In this document: positions 37,038-46,539 of the stretch, one piece after another | Layout: the number at the start of each line of letters is the position of its first letter | Numbering within the stretch: position 1 is the stretch's first letter | Assembly (NCBI RefSeq): GCF_001037495.1 | Contig: NZ_KQ089823.1 | Location: forward strand, 630,295-694,294 | DNA from: Citrobacter sp. MGH106 | GTDB taxonomy: Bacteria > Pseudomonadota > Gammaproteobacteria > Enterobacterales > Enterobacteriaceae | Reading direction: 5' to 3' | DNA length: 64,000 nucleotides | The notes under the pieces: model-generated | What the model saw: only the letters and a program-made list of their open reading frames with translations | What the model was told of the DNA's origin: nothing | The model's database searches: none | Program-made: the position numbers and the translations under genes

Positions 37038-37078
37038 ACTTCAGCGGCTGCTTCCCGGCAGTCGCTGAAGTTTTTTTT
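37038..37078 (+). terminator. Intrinsic terminator of katG
   Basis: CTTCAGCGGCTG pairs with CAGTCGCTGAAG (one wobble) around CTTCCCGG, followed by eight T. Confidence 0.9.
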
Positions 37079-37084
37079 GAGGCG

Positions 37085-37213
37085 TATATACCGGTCATAC
37101 TTCAAGTTGCCGGTGTGTTGGCTACACTCAGAAACCCCAGTCACATAGTTATCTATGCCCCTGGGGATTTCTTCCTTTGCCGCCTTCCTGCAACTCGAAT
37201 TATTTAAGGTATA
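37085..37213. repeat. ERIC (IRU) repeat between katG and yijE
   Basis: About 129 bases of nearly full-length enterobacterial repetitive intergenic consensus. It starts TATACCGGTCATACTTCAAG, has the central palindrome CCCCAGTCAC / CCCCTGGGGA, and ends CTGCAACTCGAATTATTTAA with GGTATA. The terminal TATACC and GGTATA are inverted. Of the three copies in the window this one is closest to consensus. Confidence 0.88.
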
Positions 37214-37248
37214 GTACATAAAGGAAACGTCACTCTACGGGATTTATC

Positions 37249-38142
37249 ATGTCTGCCTCAGGAAAGAGCAACCCACTGGCTGTCAGTGGTCTTCTCGTTC
37301 TCACTCTTATCTGGAGTTATAGCTGGATCTTCATGAAGCAAGTCACGAGCTATATTGGCGCGTTCGACTTTACATCTCTTCGCTGTATTTTCGGCACCCT
37401 CGTCTTATTTCTTGTTTTGCTCTTGCGTGGTCGTGGATTAAGACCGACGCCGTTTAAATTTACCCTGGCGATAGCGTTGTTACAGACCTGTGGCATGATC
37501 GGACTGGCGCAATGGGCGCTGGTCAGCGGCGGGGCGGGAAAGGTCGCCATCCTCACTTATACCATGCCATTCTGGGTGGTGATCCTGGCGGCGTTGTTTC
37601 TGGGGGAGCGGTTTCGACGTATGCAATATGCGGCAATCGGCATTGCCGCTGTTGGACTGGTGCTGGTGATGCAACCGTGGCAGCTTGATTTCACCTCGAT
37701 GAAAAGTGCGTTGCTGGCGATCCTTTCCGGTGTGAGCTGGGGGGCGAGCGCAATTGTCGCCAAGCGAATGTACGCTCGTCATCCCAGGATTGATTTGCTC
37801 TCACTCACGGCGTGGCAAATGCTGTATGCCGCGCTGGTCATGAGCGTCGTTGCCTGGTGGGTGCCCCAACCGGAAGTTAACTGGCAACCTATTGTCTTTT
37901 GGGCACTGGCCTATAGCGCCATTCTGGCCACTGCGCTGGCCTGGAGCCTGTGGTTATTTGTGCTGAAAAATCTTCCTGCGAGCATTGCCAGTTTAAGTAC
38001 GCTGGCGGTGCCAGTATGCGGTGTGCTGTTTTCCTGGTGGTTGCTTGGTGAAAATCCAGGACCGATTGAAGGCGGCGGCATTGTGCTGATTGTACTGGCG
38101 TTAGCGCTTGTGAGCCGGAAAACGCAGGCGGATGGAAAATGA
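37249..38142 (+). CDS. yijE: EamA-family exporter YijE (cystine/cysteine efflux)
   Basis: A 297-residue inner-membrane protein with ten predicted segments in two EamA repeats (about 10-140 and 150-285). The conserved [14 protein letters not shown] and [22 protein letters not shown] blocks are present. E. coli YijE is reported as a cystine exporter that protects against cystine stress. It is four residues shorter than K-12, and the C-terminal basic tail differs. K-12 yijF, which should follow, is missing; the next gene is the convergent gldA. Confidence 0.93.
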   Translation: MSASGKSNPLAVSGLLVLTLIWSYSWIFMKQVTSYIGAFDFTSLRCIFGTLVLFLVLLLRGRGLRPTPFKFTLAIALLQTCGMIGLAQWALVSGGAGKVAILTYTMPFWVVILAALFLGERFRRMQYAAIGIAAVGLVLVMQPWQLDFTSMKSALLAILSGVSWGASAIVAKRMYARHPRIDLLSLTAWQMLYAALVMSVVAWWVPQPEVNWQPIVFWALAYSAILATALAWSLWLFVLKNLPASIASLSTLAVPVCGVLFSWWLLGENPGPIEGGGIVLIVLALALVSRKTQADGK

Positions 38143-38165
38143 AGCGACAGGAAGGACATTCAAAA

Positions 38166-38189
38166 AGACTCCCGGCGTGAGCCGGGAGT
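38166..38189. terminator. Hairpin between convergent yijE and gldA
   Basis: GACTCCCGGC-GTGA-GCCGGGAGTC is a perfect 10-bp stem. An A run precedes it, which reads as T on the minus strand and suits gldA termination; the plus-strand T tract is poor. Confidence 0.8.
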
Positions 38190-38201
38190 CTTGGTCAGAT
38201 T

Positions 38202-39305
38202 TTATTCCCATTCCTGCAGATAACGCTGACCGTACTGGTCTGCCACCAGCAGGGCGGCATAAACCTGATCGGGTGTCGCACCGCCAGGCATGTTGTGAAT
38301 TGTTTCGCCCTCGACACAGGCTGCTTGTGCCACTATGCGCATTTTGGCTGGAATATCCTGTTTGATGTCCAGCTGCGCCAGCGTAATCGGCAGACCAACG
38401 GAATGACACAATGCGGCGACGGTTTCAATTTCTTCTACCGGTGCGTTTTCCAGTACCAGTTGCGTTAGCGTGCCGAAAGCCACTTTCTCTCCGTGGTAGT
38501 AGTGATGTGCATCCGGGATTGCCGTCAGGCCGTTATGGATTGCGTGCGCGGCAGCCAGACCACCGCTTTCAAAACCAACGCCGCTCAGATAGGTGTTGGC
38601 TTCAACGACGCGTTCCAGTGCCGGGGTAACCACATGCTGCTCGGCGGCAAGCATGGCTTTTTCGCCTTCTTCAATCAGCGTGTTGTAGCACAGTTCAGCC
38701 AGCGCCAGCGCAGCCTGAGTACACTGACCACCCGCCATCGTGGTGGCGCCACTGCGTGAACAGGCGCGTGCTTCAAACCAGGTCGCCAGCGCATCGCCAA
38801 TACCCGCAGCTAACAGACGCGCCGGTGCGCCCGCCACAATTTTGGTGTCAACAATAACCCTGTCTGGATTGTTGGGCAGCAGCAGATAGCGATCGAATTC
38901 GCCAGCATCGGTATAAATCACGGACAGCGCGCTGCATGGCGCATCGGTTGAAGCAATGGTTGGCACAATGGCGACGGGCACGTCCATAAAGTGAGCCAGC
39001 GCTTTCGCGGTATCCAGCGTTTTACCACCGCCAATACCGAGAACCGCGCCACACTTCGCTTGTTCAGCCACACCGCGCAGGCGGTCGATTTCGTTTTGTG
39101 AACATTCACCGCCAAATGGCACGATTTCCAGTGATAAACCGGCATCATGGAAGCTTTTTTCTACAGCGGGTTGTGCAAAACCTAAGACAAACTTGTCCCC
39201 AACGACCAGCCAGCGTTCTGCCAGTGGTTTGAGATAGCTGCCAAGACGGGTAATAACATCTGCCCCCTGGATGTACTTACCAGGTGATTGAATTATGCGA
39301 TCCAT
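38202..39305 (-). CDS. gldA: Glycerol dehydrogenase
   Basis: A 367-residue cytoplasmic iron-type alcohol dehydrogenase family enzyme that uses zinc and NAD to oxidise glycerol to dihydroxyacetone, and also handles methylglyoxal and hydroxyacetone. [12 protein letters not shown] is the nucleotide site. Metal ligands fall in [14 protein letters not shown] (Asp), AHAIHNGL (His) and [12 protein letters not shown] (His). Length equals K-12. It is the last gene of ptsA-fsaB-gldA, 13 bases after fsaB. The grouping suggests shared handling of dihydroxyacetone. Confidence 0.97.
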   Translation of the reverse strand: MDRIIQSPGKYIQGADVITRLGSYLKPLAERWLVVGDKFVLGFAQPAVEKSFHDAGLSLEIVPFGGECSQNEIDRLRGVAEQAKCGAVLGIGGGKTLDTAKALAHFMDVPVAIVPTIASTDAPCSALSVIYTDAGEFDRYLLLPNNPDRVIVDTKIVAGAPARLLAAGIGDALATWFEARACSRSGATTMAGGQCTQAALALAELCYNTLIEEGEKAMLAAEQHVVTPALERVVEANTYLSGVGFESGGLAAAHAIHNGLTAIPDAHHYYHGEKVAFGTLTQLVLENAPVEEIETVAALCHSVGLPITLAQLDIKQDIPAKMRIVAQAACVEGETIHNMPGGATPDQVYAALLVADQYGQRYLQEWE

Positions 39306-39318
39306 ACTTTAATCCTCT

Positions 39319-39981
39319 TCACAGGTTGATGTGACCAAATGCGTTGTTCCAGTCCTGCTCAAACTTCTCTATTGCTGACTCTACCGCAGGGGTGTTGAGC
39401 ATTTGTTGCGCTACATCTAATGGCAGGGTGATTGCCTCACATCCTGCCAGTAAGCAATCCAGTGCCTGACGTGGCGTTTTAAAACTGGCTGCCAGCACCA
39501 TGCTGTTTGGTGCATGCAGCTCCAGCAATGTTTGCAACTCCTGTACAGTGCGGATACCGTCGCCGCCCTGAGCGTCAATACGGTTAACATACGGTGCGAC
39601 ATATTTTGCCCCGGCCAGCGCTGCCAGCAGTCCCTGCGCCGCGCTGTATACGGCAGTGCCGAGTGTTGTAATGCCTTCTTTTTTCAATTGTTTGATAGCT
39701 GCGAGACCTTCGGAAGTGACCGGAATTTTCACCACGATGCCCGGTACCGCGTTGCTCAGGCGTTTGGCTTCTTTCACCATGCCATCCGCATCCCGACTCA
39801 TCGTCTGGGCAAACAGAACGCCATTTTCGCCAATGGCCTTTTGCAGGCGTGGCAGTACGTCCCAGATGGGCTCTTTACCTGCCGCCACAATGCTCGGGTT
39901 GGTGGTCACACCTGCGATAGGGAAGATGCGGGCCAGACGTTCAACTTCCGCCACGTTGGCGGTATCCAGATACAGTTCCAT
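39319..39981 (-). CDS. fsaB: Fructose-6-phosphate aldolase 2
   Basis: A 220-residue transaldolase-like class I aldolase (also talC) that cleaves fructose 6-phosphate to dihydroxyacetone and glyceraldehyde 3-phosphate in vitro. It forms a TIM-barrel decamer. The Schiff-base Lys85 is in [12 protein letters not shown], and TTNPSIVA and the C-terminal swap helix are present. Length equals K-12. It lies between ptsA (12 bases) and gldA (13 bases), so the three are cotranscribed. Its dihydroxyacetone product is a GldA substrate. Confidence 0.97.
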   Translation of the reverse strand: MELYLDTANVAEVERLARIFPIAGVTTNPSIVAAGKEPIWDVLPRLQKAIGENGVLFAQTMSRDADGMVKEAKRLSNAVPGIVVKIPVTSEGLAAIKQLKKEGITTLGTAVYSAAQGLLAALAGAKYVAPYVNRIDAQGGDGIRTVQELQTLLELHAPNSMVLAASFKTPRQALDCLLAGCEAITLPLDVAQQMLNTPAVESAIEKFEQDWNNAFGHINL

Positions 39982-39993
39982 ATAAATACCCTC

Positions 39994-42495
39994 TTAAAGT
40001 TCAAGCTCGTGTTGCAGCAGGCTGGCAATAGCATCGGCAGATGCCGCGTTAACCAGTGCGTTGCGGAATTCTTCATGCATAATGCGGCGCGCCAGGCGTG
40101 AGAAAATACGCATATGCTGGTCACCGGCGGCGTGTTTGTTGAGCGTAAGCATGATGATGAATTGTGCATCTTCATCACCCCAGCGTACAGGTGCTGTCAG
40201 GCGCGCCACGCTAATCGTGGATTGTTCAATATGTTCAGACTTGCTGTGCGGAATGGCGAAGCTAAAGCCCAATCCAGTGGAGAAGACCGCTTCACGTGCC
40301 CACAGATCGGCTTCCAGCTTGCGCGGGTAGCGACAACGATTTGCCAGCAGCAGGTTGTCAGTCATTCCTTTGATCACTTCCTCTTTGTTGCGCCAGTCGC
40401 TATCCAGAGTAATACATTGCGCCGTAACCAGCGGGGCATCCTGTTGAGACATGCGGAACTGGGCCAGCAAGTGCTCCACTTCCAGCGAGGTGCGACAGGC
40501 CATCGCCTGATTCAGTAACTGGCGGCAGGCGCGGCTGTCCAGTTGCGCCATCCGTGCTTTGGCGGCAGGAATGGATGGTGCGCTCATGCTGATTTCATCT
40601 AATCCCAGGCCAATCAGTAGCGGCAACACCGATCCTTTTGCGCCAAGTTCACCGCACAGGCCAATCCACTTACCCTGACGATGTACCGCCTGTACCGCGA
40701 AATCCAGAGCGCGCAGGAAAGCTGGATTCAGGCTATTGTAGTGGCGCGTAACCTTGGCGTTGTCGCGATCGACCGCCAGCAGGTACTGGGTCAGGTCGTT
40801 GCTACCAATACTAAAGAAATCAATTTCTTCGCAACACTGATCGATGATAAACATTATTGATGGTACTTCCAGCATGATGCCGAGCTGAATCTTCTCATCA
40901 AACGGGATATGTTCATTACGCAACTGTTGTTTGGCTTCTGCCAGCTTCTCTTTGACCCACAGGATCTCTTCCATTGAGGAGATCATTGGGATCATGATTT
41001 TCAGGCTGCCGTGTGCAGAGGCTCGAAGTATCGCCCGGAGCTGCGTAGTAAACAGCGAAGCGTACTCTTCATAAATACGGACTGCGCGATAGCCGAGGAA
41101 CGGGTTCGCTTCGGCTGGAATATTCAGGTAATCAACGGGTTTATCACCACCGATGTCCATGGTCCGCACAATAATGCTGCGTCCTTGTGCGGACTCCAGT
41201 GCCTGACAAAAAATGTTGTACAGCTCATTTTCACCGGGAGCGCTGGTGCGGTCCATATACAACATTTCTGTACGGAACAAGCCAACGGCTTCTGCACCGT
41301 TGCCAAAAGCCGCCTGTGCTTCCACGGAATGAGCAATGTTGGCTGCAACCTCCATACGTATACCATCTGCAGTACGAGCTTCCTGAGTCAGCCAGATACG
41401 CTGTTGTTTGCGCAAGGCCTCCTGTACGCGGGCTTCCTGTTGGTAGTAGCGGGCAACGGGTTCAGTCGGCGCGACGACGATCGCGCCTGCGTTGCCGTCG
41501 ATGTAGGCGGTTTGTTGTTGCCACGGCGTTAAGGCTTCAATATCCACGCCCACTAGCGTGGGAATATTGAATGAGCGTGCAAGAATAACCGTATGGGAAG
41601 TCGTGCCACCGCTTTTTAGCAATAAGCCCTTAAGGAATGTTTTATCCAGTTCGAGGAACTGGCTGGGTGTGAGTTCATCAGCCATACAGATTGCTGGCTG
41701 GCTGAGTTTGCCCGGTGCCGGGAAGCGCTGTTCGCCATAAACTTGTTGCAGAAGTTGGAAGCAGACGTCGCGTACGTCCAGTGCGCGTTCTTGTAAATAA
41801 CTGCTGCTGGAGCGGGTGAACTCATCACAGAAATGGTTGGCGCTTTCGACAATCGCCTGGGCGCAGCTTAAACCACGAGAAATGCCTGTCAGCAAATGTT
41901 GACGCAGGGAGGTGTCACAGGCCAGTGAGCGGTGAGCCTCCAGAATTGCACTGGTTGCACCATCGCTGTCGAGCAGGCGGAACTCAATATTCTTCATCAA
42001 CAGCGTCAGGCCATTATCGAGCATGGATTGCTCGGCTTCCACATCGTTGGCAGTTGGGAGTTCGCCGAGCGCGTTAAGATCCAGTGAAGAGAGAAGTGTC
42101 AGCATGCCGCCTGCACTGCCGCTGCAGACTGCCCTGGCGCGAAAAAGCTGAGGATTAAGATTCGTTAGTGACGTCGGAAGCAGTTCCAGTTCACTGTTTT
42201 TGACCTCTTCCATCGGAGCATCACAGTGAGGGAATTCATCATGTAACCACTGACTCAATCTCTGGTGAGCAGTCTCCTCATCGGCACCGGAGATCAGCAG
42301 TTGACAGTTGTCACCTGTCAGAGTGTCGGTGCCAATTAGCGCCAGCGCGCTTTTGGCGTTGCCCTTTCGGTCAGTGCGAAGATTATGCCACTCAATGCGT
42401 GAGATAAAGCTGTTGCACAGCGTTTCAATGTGGCTTGCCGGACGGGCATGTACGCCATTGGGTAGCTCACAAGTAAATTCCACAATCAGGGCCAT
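39994..42495 (-). CDS. ptsA: Multiphosphoryl transfer protein PtsA (HPr-EI-IIA fusion)
   Basis: An 833-residue cytoplasmic PTS fusion. The N-terminal HPr-like domain has His16 in PNGVHARPAS, the enzyme I domain has His301 in SGGTTSHTVILAR and the PEP-binding EVPS region later, and the C-terminal fructose-type IIA domain has His750 in FAIPHSKSEH. It can therefore carry phosphate from PEP to a IIB without the general PTS proteins. MALIVEF at 42495 is the K-12 start; a 15-codon extension is ignored. It is divergent from frwC, whose IIB partners (FrwB, FrwD) lack a IIA, so PtsA is the natural donor. Confidence 0.96.
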   Translation of the reverse strand: MALIVEFTCELPNGVHARPASHIETLCNSFISRIEWHNLRTDRKGNAKSALALIGTDTLTGDNCQLLISGADEETAHQRLSQWLHDEFPHCDAPMEEVKNSELELLPTSLTNLNPQLFRARAVCSGSAGGMLTLLSSLDLNALGELPTANDVEAEQSMLDNGLTLLMKNIEFRLLDSDGATSAILEAHRSLACDTSLRQHLLTGISRGLSCAQAIVESANHFCDEFTRSSSSYLQERALDVRDVCFQLLQQVYGEQRFPAPGKLSQPAICMADELTPSQFLELDKTFLKGLLLKSGGTTSHTVILARSFNIPTLVGVDIEALTPWQQQTAYIDGNAGAIVVAPTEPVARYYQQEARVQEALRKQQRIWLTQEARTADGIRMEVAANIAHSVEAQAAFGNGAEAVGLFRTEMLYMDRTSAPGENELYNIFCQALESAQGRSIIVRTMDIGGDKPVDYLNIPAEANPFLGYRAVRIYEEYASLFTTQLRAILRASAHGSLKIMIPMISSMEEILWVKEKLAEAKQQLRNEHIPFDEKIQLGIMLEVPSIMFIIDQCCEEIDFFSIGSNDLTQYLLAVDRDNAKVTRHYNSLNPAFLRALDFAVQAVHRQGKWIGLCGELGAKGSVLPLLIGLGLDEISMSAPSIPAAKARMAQLDSRACRQLLNQAMACRTSLEVEHLLAQFRMSQQDAPLVTAQCITLDSDWRNKEEVIKGMTDNLLLANRCRYPRKLEADLWAREAVFSTGLGFSFAIPHSKSEHIEQSTISVARLTAPVRWGDEDAQFIIMLTLNKHAAGDQHMRIFSRLARRIMHEEFRNALVNAASADAIASLLQHELEL

Positions 42496-42603
42496 AGCCT
42501 CTCTCCCATAACGATTTCTGACTACAGAATAAAAGGGCAATGCCCAGGCCTGCCATGTGACAAATCTGTCAAAAACTGGACAAATGTAATGTAAGTTTCA
42601 AAG

Positions 42604-42619
42604 TGGGATATACCTCACA
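42604..42619. promoter_or_regulatory. CRP-like site in the ptsA-frwC gap
   Basis: TGGGA-TATACC-TCACA matches nine of ten consensus positions (TGTGA-N6-TCACA). It lies 109 bases upstream of ptsA and 183 bases upstream of frwC, in a 306-base divergent gap that otherwise shows only AT-rich promoter-like DNA. Confidence 0.5.
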
Positions 42620-42801
42620 AGTCTTAATCCATTTAAGAATTCCTGGTATTCCGCAAGTTATGAGGCGGATCGCATTTTTGTACTGATATTACAAAAATCC
42701 AGTAAATGGCCTTTTTATCCACTGTCTGCGCTGCATCGGATTGCCTATTGTTTCCGCAACAACATTATGGACATGGGCCTCAAAAAGCCCGGGAGCGACT
42801 T

Positions 42802-43881
42802 ATGAAAGAGTTGGTGCAGATCCTGAAAAACACCCGTCAGCACCTGATGACAGGTGTTTCGCATATGATCCCCTTCGTCGTAGCGGGCGGTATTTTACTG
42901 GCGGTCTCCGTCATGCTGTATGGCAAAGGAGCTGTACCGGATGCTGTGACCGATCCCAATCTCAAGAAGCTATTCGATATTGGTGTCGCTGGGCTGACCT
43001 TAATGGTGCCTTTTCTTGCGGCATACATCGGGTACTCGATCGCCGAGCGCTCTGCGCTGGCACCTTGTGCGATTGGTGCCTGGGTGGGCAACAGCTTTGG
43101 CGCTGGATTCTTTGGCGCGCTAATTGCCGGGGTCATCGGCGGTATTGTTGTTCACTATCTGAAGAAGATTCCGGTGCATAAGGTGTTGCGCTCGGTAATG
43201 CCCATCTTTGTTATTCCTATTGTCGGCACCTTTATTACTGCGGGCATCATGATGTGGGGACTGGGTGAACCGGTCGGTGCGTTAACCGCCAATTTGACGC
43301 AATGGTTGCAGGGAATGCAGCAGGGCAGTGTCGTGATGTTAGCGGTCATTATGGGTCTGATGCTGGCTTTTGATATGGGTGGCCCGATTAACAAGGTTGC
43401 TTATGCGTTCATGCTGATTTGCGTAGCGCAGGGTGTTTATACCGTGGTAGCGATAGCGGCTGTGGGGATCTGTGTACCACCGCTGGGATTAGGGCTAGCG
43501 ACGCTAATGAGTCGTAAAAATTTCTCTTCTGAAGAACGCGAAGCGGGTAAAGCCGCATTGGTGATGGGGTGTGTTGGTGTTACGGAAGGGGCGATTCCTT
43601 TTGCTGCTGCTGACCCACTGCGCGTAATTCCATCCATTATGGTCGGTTCGACTTGTGGTGCAGTAACGGCCGCGTTGTTTGGCGCACAGTGTTATGCCGG
43701 TTGGGGGGGATTAATTGTTCTGCCCGTTGTGGAAGGAAAACTGGGTTATATCGCGGCGGTCGTGGTTGGGGCAGTGGTGACGGCGGTCTGCGTTAACGTG
43801 CTGAAAAGCCTGGCAAGGAAGAAAGTGTCTCTGGTTGACGAGAATGAAGACGATCTGGATTTAGATTTTGAAACGAATTAA
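42802..43881 (+). CDS. frwC: Fructose-like PTS enzyme IIC component FrwC
   Basis: A 359-residue inner-membrane permease subunit of a fructose-family PTS with about nine or ten hydrophobic segments. GGILLAVSVMLYG, FDMGGPINKVAYAF (substrate loop) and VTEGAIPFAAADP (GxPE-like region) are family marks. The true sugar is unknown. MKELVQILK at 42802 gives exactly the K-12 length; the open frame upstream is not conserved. The acidic C-terminal tail EDDLDLDFETN is kept. It is the first gene of frwC-frwB-pflD-pflC-frwD. Confidence 0.95.
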   Translation: MKELVQILKNTRQHLMTGVSHMIPFVVAGGILLAVSVMLYGKGAVPDAVTDPNLKKLFDIGVAGLTLMVPFLAAYIGYSIAERSALAPCAIGAWVGNSFGAGFFGALIAGVIGGIVVHYLKKIPVHKVLRSVMPIFVIPIVGTFITAGIMMWGLGEPVGALTANLTQWLQGMQQGSVVMLAVIMGLMLAFDMGGPINKVAYAFMLICVAQGVYTVVAIAAVGICVPPLGLGLATLMSRKNFSSEEREAGKAALVMGCVGVTEGAIPFAAADPLRVIPSIMVGSTCGAVTAALFGAQCYAGWGGLIVLPVVEGKLGYIAAVVVGAVVTAVCVNVLKSLARKKVSLVDENEDDLDLDFETN

Positions 43882-43895
43882 GTGAGGAATGAGCT

Positions 43896-44216
43896 ATGAC
43901 TAAAATTATCGCAGTAACAGCATGTCCTTCTGGTGTTGCACACACCTATATGGCAGCCGAAGCGCTGGAAAACGCAGCGAAGGCCAGGGGCTGGGAGATA
44001 AAAGTTGAGACACAGGGTTCGATTGGTCTGGAAAACGAACTGACCGCAGCGGATGTGGCAGATGCCGATATGGTGATTCTGACCAAAGATATCGGTATCA
44101 AGTTTGAGGAGCGCTTTGCGGGGAAAACCATCGTTCGTGTCAACATTAGCGATGCGGTAAAACGTGCCGATGCCATCATGAACAAGATTGGCGCGCATTT
44201 GGCGCAAACCGCGTAA
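43896..44216 (+). CDS. frwB: Fructose-like PTS enzyme IIB component FrwB
   Basis: A 106-residue cytoplasmic IIB subunit. Cys10 in TACPSGVAHTYMAAE is the phosphorylated residue of fructose-type IIB proteins. It takes phosphate from a IIA domain (probably PtsA) and passes it to the sugar bound by FrwC. It lies 14 bases after frwC with a GAGG Shine-Dalgarno. FrwD, at the end of the operon, is a second, diverged IIB of the same type. Confidence 0.95.
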   Translation: MTKIIAVTACPSGVAHTYMAAEALENAAKARGWEIKVETQGSIGLENELTAADVADADMVILTKDIGIKFEERFAGKTIVRVNISDAVKRADAIMNKIGAHLAQTA

Positions 44217-44241
44217 CTTTATATGCCAGGGAGCCTGCCTC

Positions 44242-46539
44242 ATGACGAATCGTATTCAACGCCTCAAAGCCGCTCTGTTTAAAAACCATCGTGAGATTTC
44301 GCTCGAGCGTGCGCAGCTGTATACCGCTAGCCATCAGCAGACAGAAGGGGAGCCGGTTATTCTGCGTCGGGCTAAAGCAACCGCATATATCCTTGAGCAT
44401 GTTGAAATATCGATTCGTGATGAGGAGCTGATTGCCGGGAACCGTACCGTGAAGCCGCGAGCAGGTATTATGTCGCCGGAAATGGACCCGTACTGGTTGC
44501 TTAAGGAGCTGGATCAGTTCCCGACACGTCCGCAGGATCGTTTTGACATCAGCGAAGAAGATAAGCGTCTCTATCGCGAGGTGTTGTTTCCCTACTGGGA
44601 AAAACGCTCGATGAAAGATTTCATCAACGGCCAGATGACCGATGAGGTGAAGGCGGCAGTCAGTACACAGATTTTTAGCATTAACCAAACGGATAAAGGA
44701 CAGGGGCATATCATTATTGATTATCCGCACCTGTTGAAACACGGGTTGGGTGAACTGGTATCGCAGATGCGTACACATAGTCGACTGAATCCGGATAACC
44801 ATTTTTATCAGGCGGCGCTGTTGTTACTTGAGGCCTCGCAAAACCACATTCAACGTTATGCCACACTGGCAGAGAAAATGGCGGAAAGCTGTCCGGATGC
44901 GCATCGTCGTCAGGAACTGCTCGCTATTGCTGCTAACTCTCGTCATAACATGCAACATAAGCCACAAACTTTCTGGCAGGCGTGCCAGTTGTTCTGGTAC
45001 ATGAACATCATTCTGCAGTATGAATCCAATGCCAGCTCGCTCTCGCTGGGACGTTTTGATCAGTATATGCTGCCGTTTTACCAGGTTTCCCTGACCCAGG
45101 GAGACGATCCAGCCTTCTTAAAAGAGCTGCTCGAATCGCTGTGGGTGAAATGCAATGACATCGTGCTGCTGCGTTCCACCAGTAGCGCGCGCTACTTCGC
45201 CGGATTCCCGACGGGGTATACCGCATTGCTTGGTGGGTTGACGGAGAGCGGGCGCAGTGCGGTAAACGTGCTCTCTTTCCTCTGCCTTGATGCCTACCAG
45301 AGTGTGCAACTACCACAGCCAAATCTCGGTGTACGCACCAATGCGTTAATTGATACGCCATTCCTGATGAAAACGGCGGAAACCATCCGCCTGGGCACCG
45401 GTATTCCTCAAGTCTTTAACGACGAAGTGGTGGTGCCTGCTTTCCTGAACCGGGGCGTATCGCTGGAAGATGCGCGAGATTACGCGGTGGTGGGCTGTGT
45501 GGAGCTGTCGATCCCGGGTAGAACCTACGGTCTGCACGATATTGCCATGTTTAATTTGCTGAAAGTGATGGAAATCAGCCTGTATGAGAATGAGGGTAAC
45601 CACGAGTTGACGTTCGGAGGTCTGCTGTCACACATTCGAGCCAAAATCAGCCACTACATTACCCTGATGGTGGAAGGGAGTAATATTTGCGACATCGGTC
45701 ATCGTGACTGGGCTCCGGTACCGTTGCTCTCCTCGTTTATTAACGATTGTCTGGTGAAGGGCTGCGATATCACCGATGGTGGAGCGCGTTACAATTTCTC
45801 CGGCGTACAAGGGATCGGTATTGCCAACCTGAGTGACTCTCTGCATGCCCTTAATGGGCTGGTATTCGAACAGCAGCGCTTAAGTTTTGACGAGCTGTTG
45901 TCGGTATTGAAGCGTAATTTCGCTACGACGGAGGGCGAGAAAATTCGCGCCAGACTGATTAACCGATTTGAGAAATACGGTAACGATATTGATGATGTGG
46001 ATAACATCAGTGCCGAACTGCTGCGTCATTATTGCAAAGAGGTGGAAAAATACCAGAATCCGCGCGGTGGGCAATTTACACCCGGTTCATATACCGTATC
46101 TGCACACGTACCGCTGGGATCGGTCGTTGGGGCGACGCCGGACGGTCGTTATGCCGGGGAGCAGCTGGCTGATGGCGGCTTATCGCCGATGCTCGGTCAG
46201 GATATGCAGGGGCCGACAGCGGTGCTGAAGTCAGTTAGTAAGCTGGACAACACCCTGCTGTCGAACGGCACGTTATTGAACGTGAAGTTCACACCGGCCA
46301 CGCTGGAAGGTGAGGCTGGTTTGCGCAAGCTGGCGGATTTCTTGCGGGCGTTTACCCAGCTTAAACTACAGCATATCCAGTTTAACGTGGTGAATGCCGA
46401 TACGTTGCGGGAAGCCCAGCAGCGTCCGCAGGACTTCGCCGGACTGGTGGTTCGCGTGGCTGGATACAGCGCTTTCTTTGTCGAATTATCGAAGGAGATT
46501 CAGGATGACATTATTCGCCGGACCGCACATCAACTGTGA
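44242..46539 (+). CDS. pflD: Glycyl-radical enzyme PflD
   Basis: A 765-residue cytoplasmic glycyl-radical enzyme annotated as formate acetyltransferase 2. The radical Gly741 is in RVAGYSAFF and the thiyl Cys419 is in VVGCVELSIPG. Pyruvate formate-lyase has a Cys-Cys pair; here the preceding residue is Gly and a Glu follows (GCVE), the pattern of dehydratase or lyase members such as glycerol dehydratase. The true reaction is thus probably not pyruvate cleavage. MTNRIQ at 44242 gives the K-12 length. Its 3' end overlaps pflC by 35 bases. It acts anaerobically after activation by PflC. Confidence 0.95.
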   Translation: MTNRIQRLKAALFKNHREISLERAQLYTASHQQTEGEPVILRRAKATAYILEHVEISIRDEELIAGNRTVKPRAGIMSPEMDPYWLLKELDQFPTRPQDRFDISEEDKRLYREVLFPYWEKRSMKDFINGQMTDEVKAAVSTQIFSINQTDKGQGHIIIDYPHLLKHGLGELVSQMRTHSRLNPDNHFYQAALLLLEASQNHIQRYATLAEKMAESCPDAHRRQELLAIAANSRHNMQHKPQTFWQACQLFWYMNIILQYESNASSLSLGRFDQYMLPFYQVSLTQGDDPAFLKELLESLWVKCNDIVLLRSTSSARYFAGFPTGYTALLGGLTESGRSAVNVLSFLCLDAYQSVQLPQPNLGVRTNALIDTPFLMKTAETIRLGTGIPQVFNDEVVVPAFLNRGVSLEDARDYAVVGCVELSIPGRTYGLHDIAMFNLLKVMEISLYENEGNHELTFGGLLSHIRAKISHYITLMVEGSNICDIGHRDWAPVPLLSSFINDCLVKGCDITDGGARYNFSGVQGIGIANLSDSLHALNGLVFEQQRLSFDELLSVLKRNFATTEGEKIRARLINRFEKYGNDIDDVDNISAELLRHYCKEVEKYQNPRGGQFTPGSYTVSAHVPLGSVVGATPDGRYAGEQLADGGLSPMLGQDMQGPTAVLKSVSKLDNTLLSNGTLLNVKFTPATLEGEAGLRKLADFLRAFTQLKLQHIQFNVVNADTLREAQQRPQDFAGLVVRVAGYSAFFVELSKEIQDDIIRRTAHQL

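Noticed and set aside
46394-46504. Longer form of pflC starting deep inside pflD
   Set aside because: The extra 37 codons read through conserved pflD sequence and are not part of the activase family.
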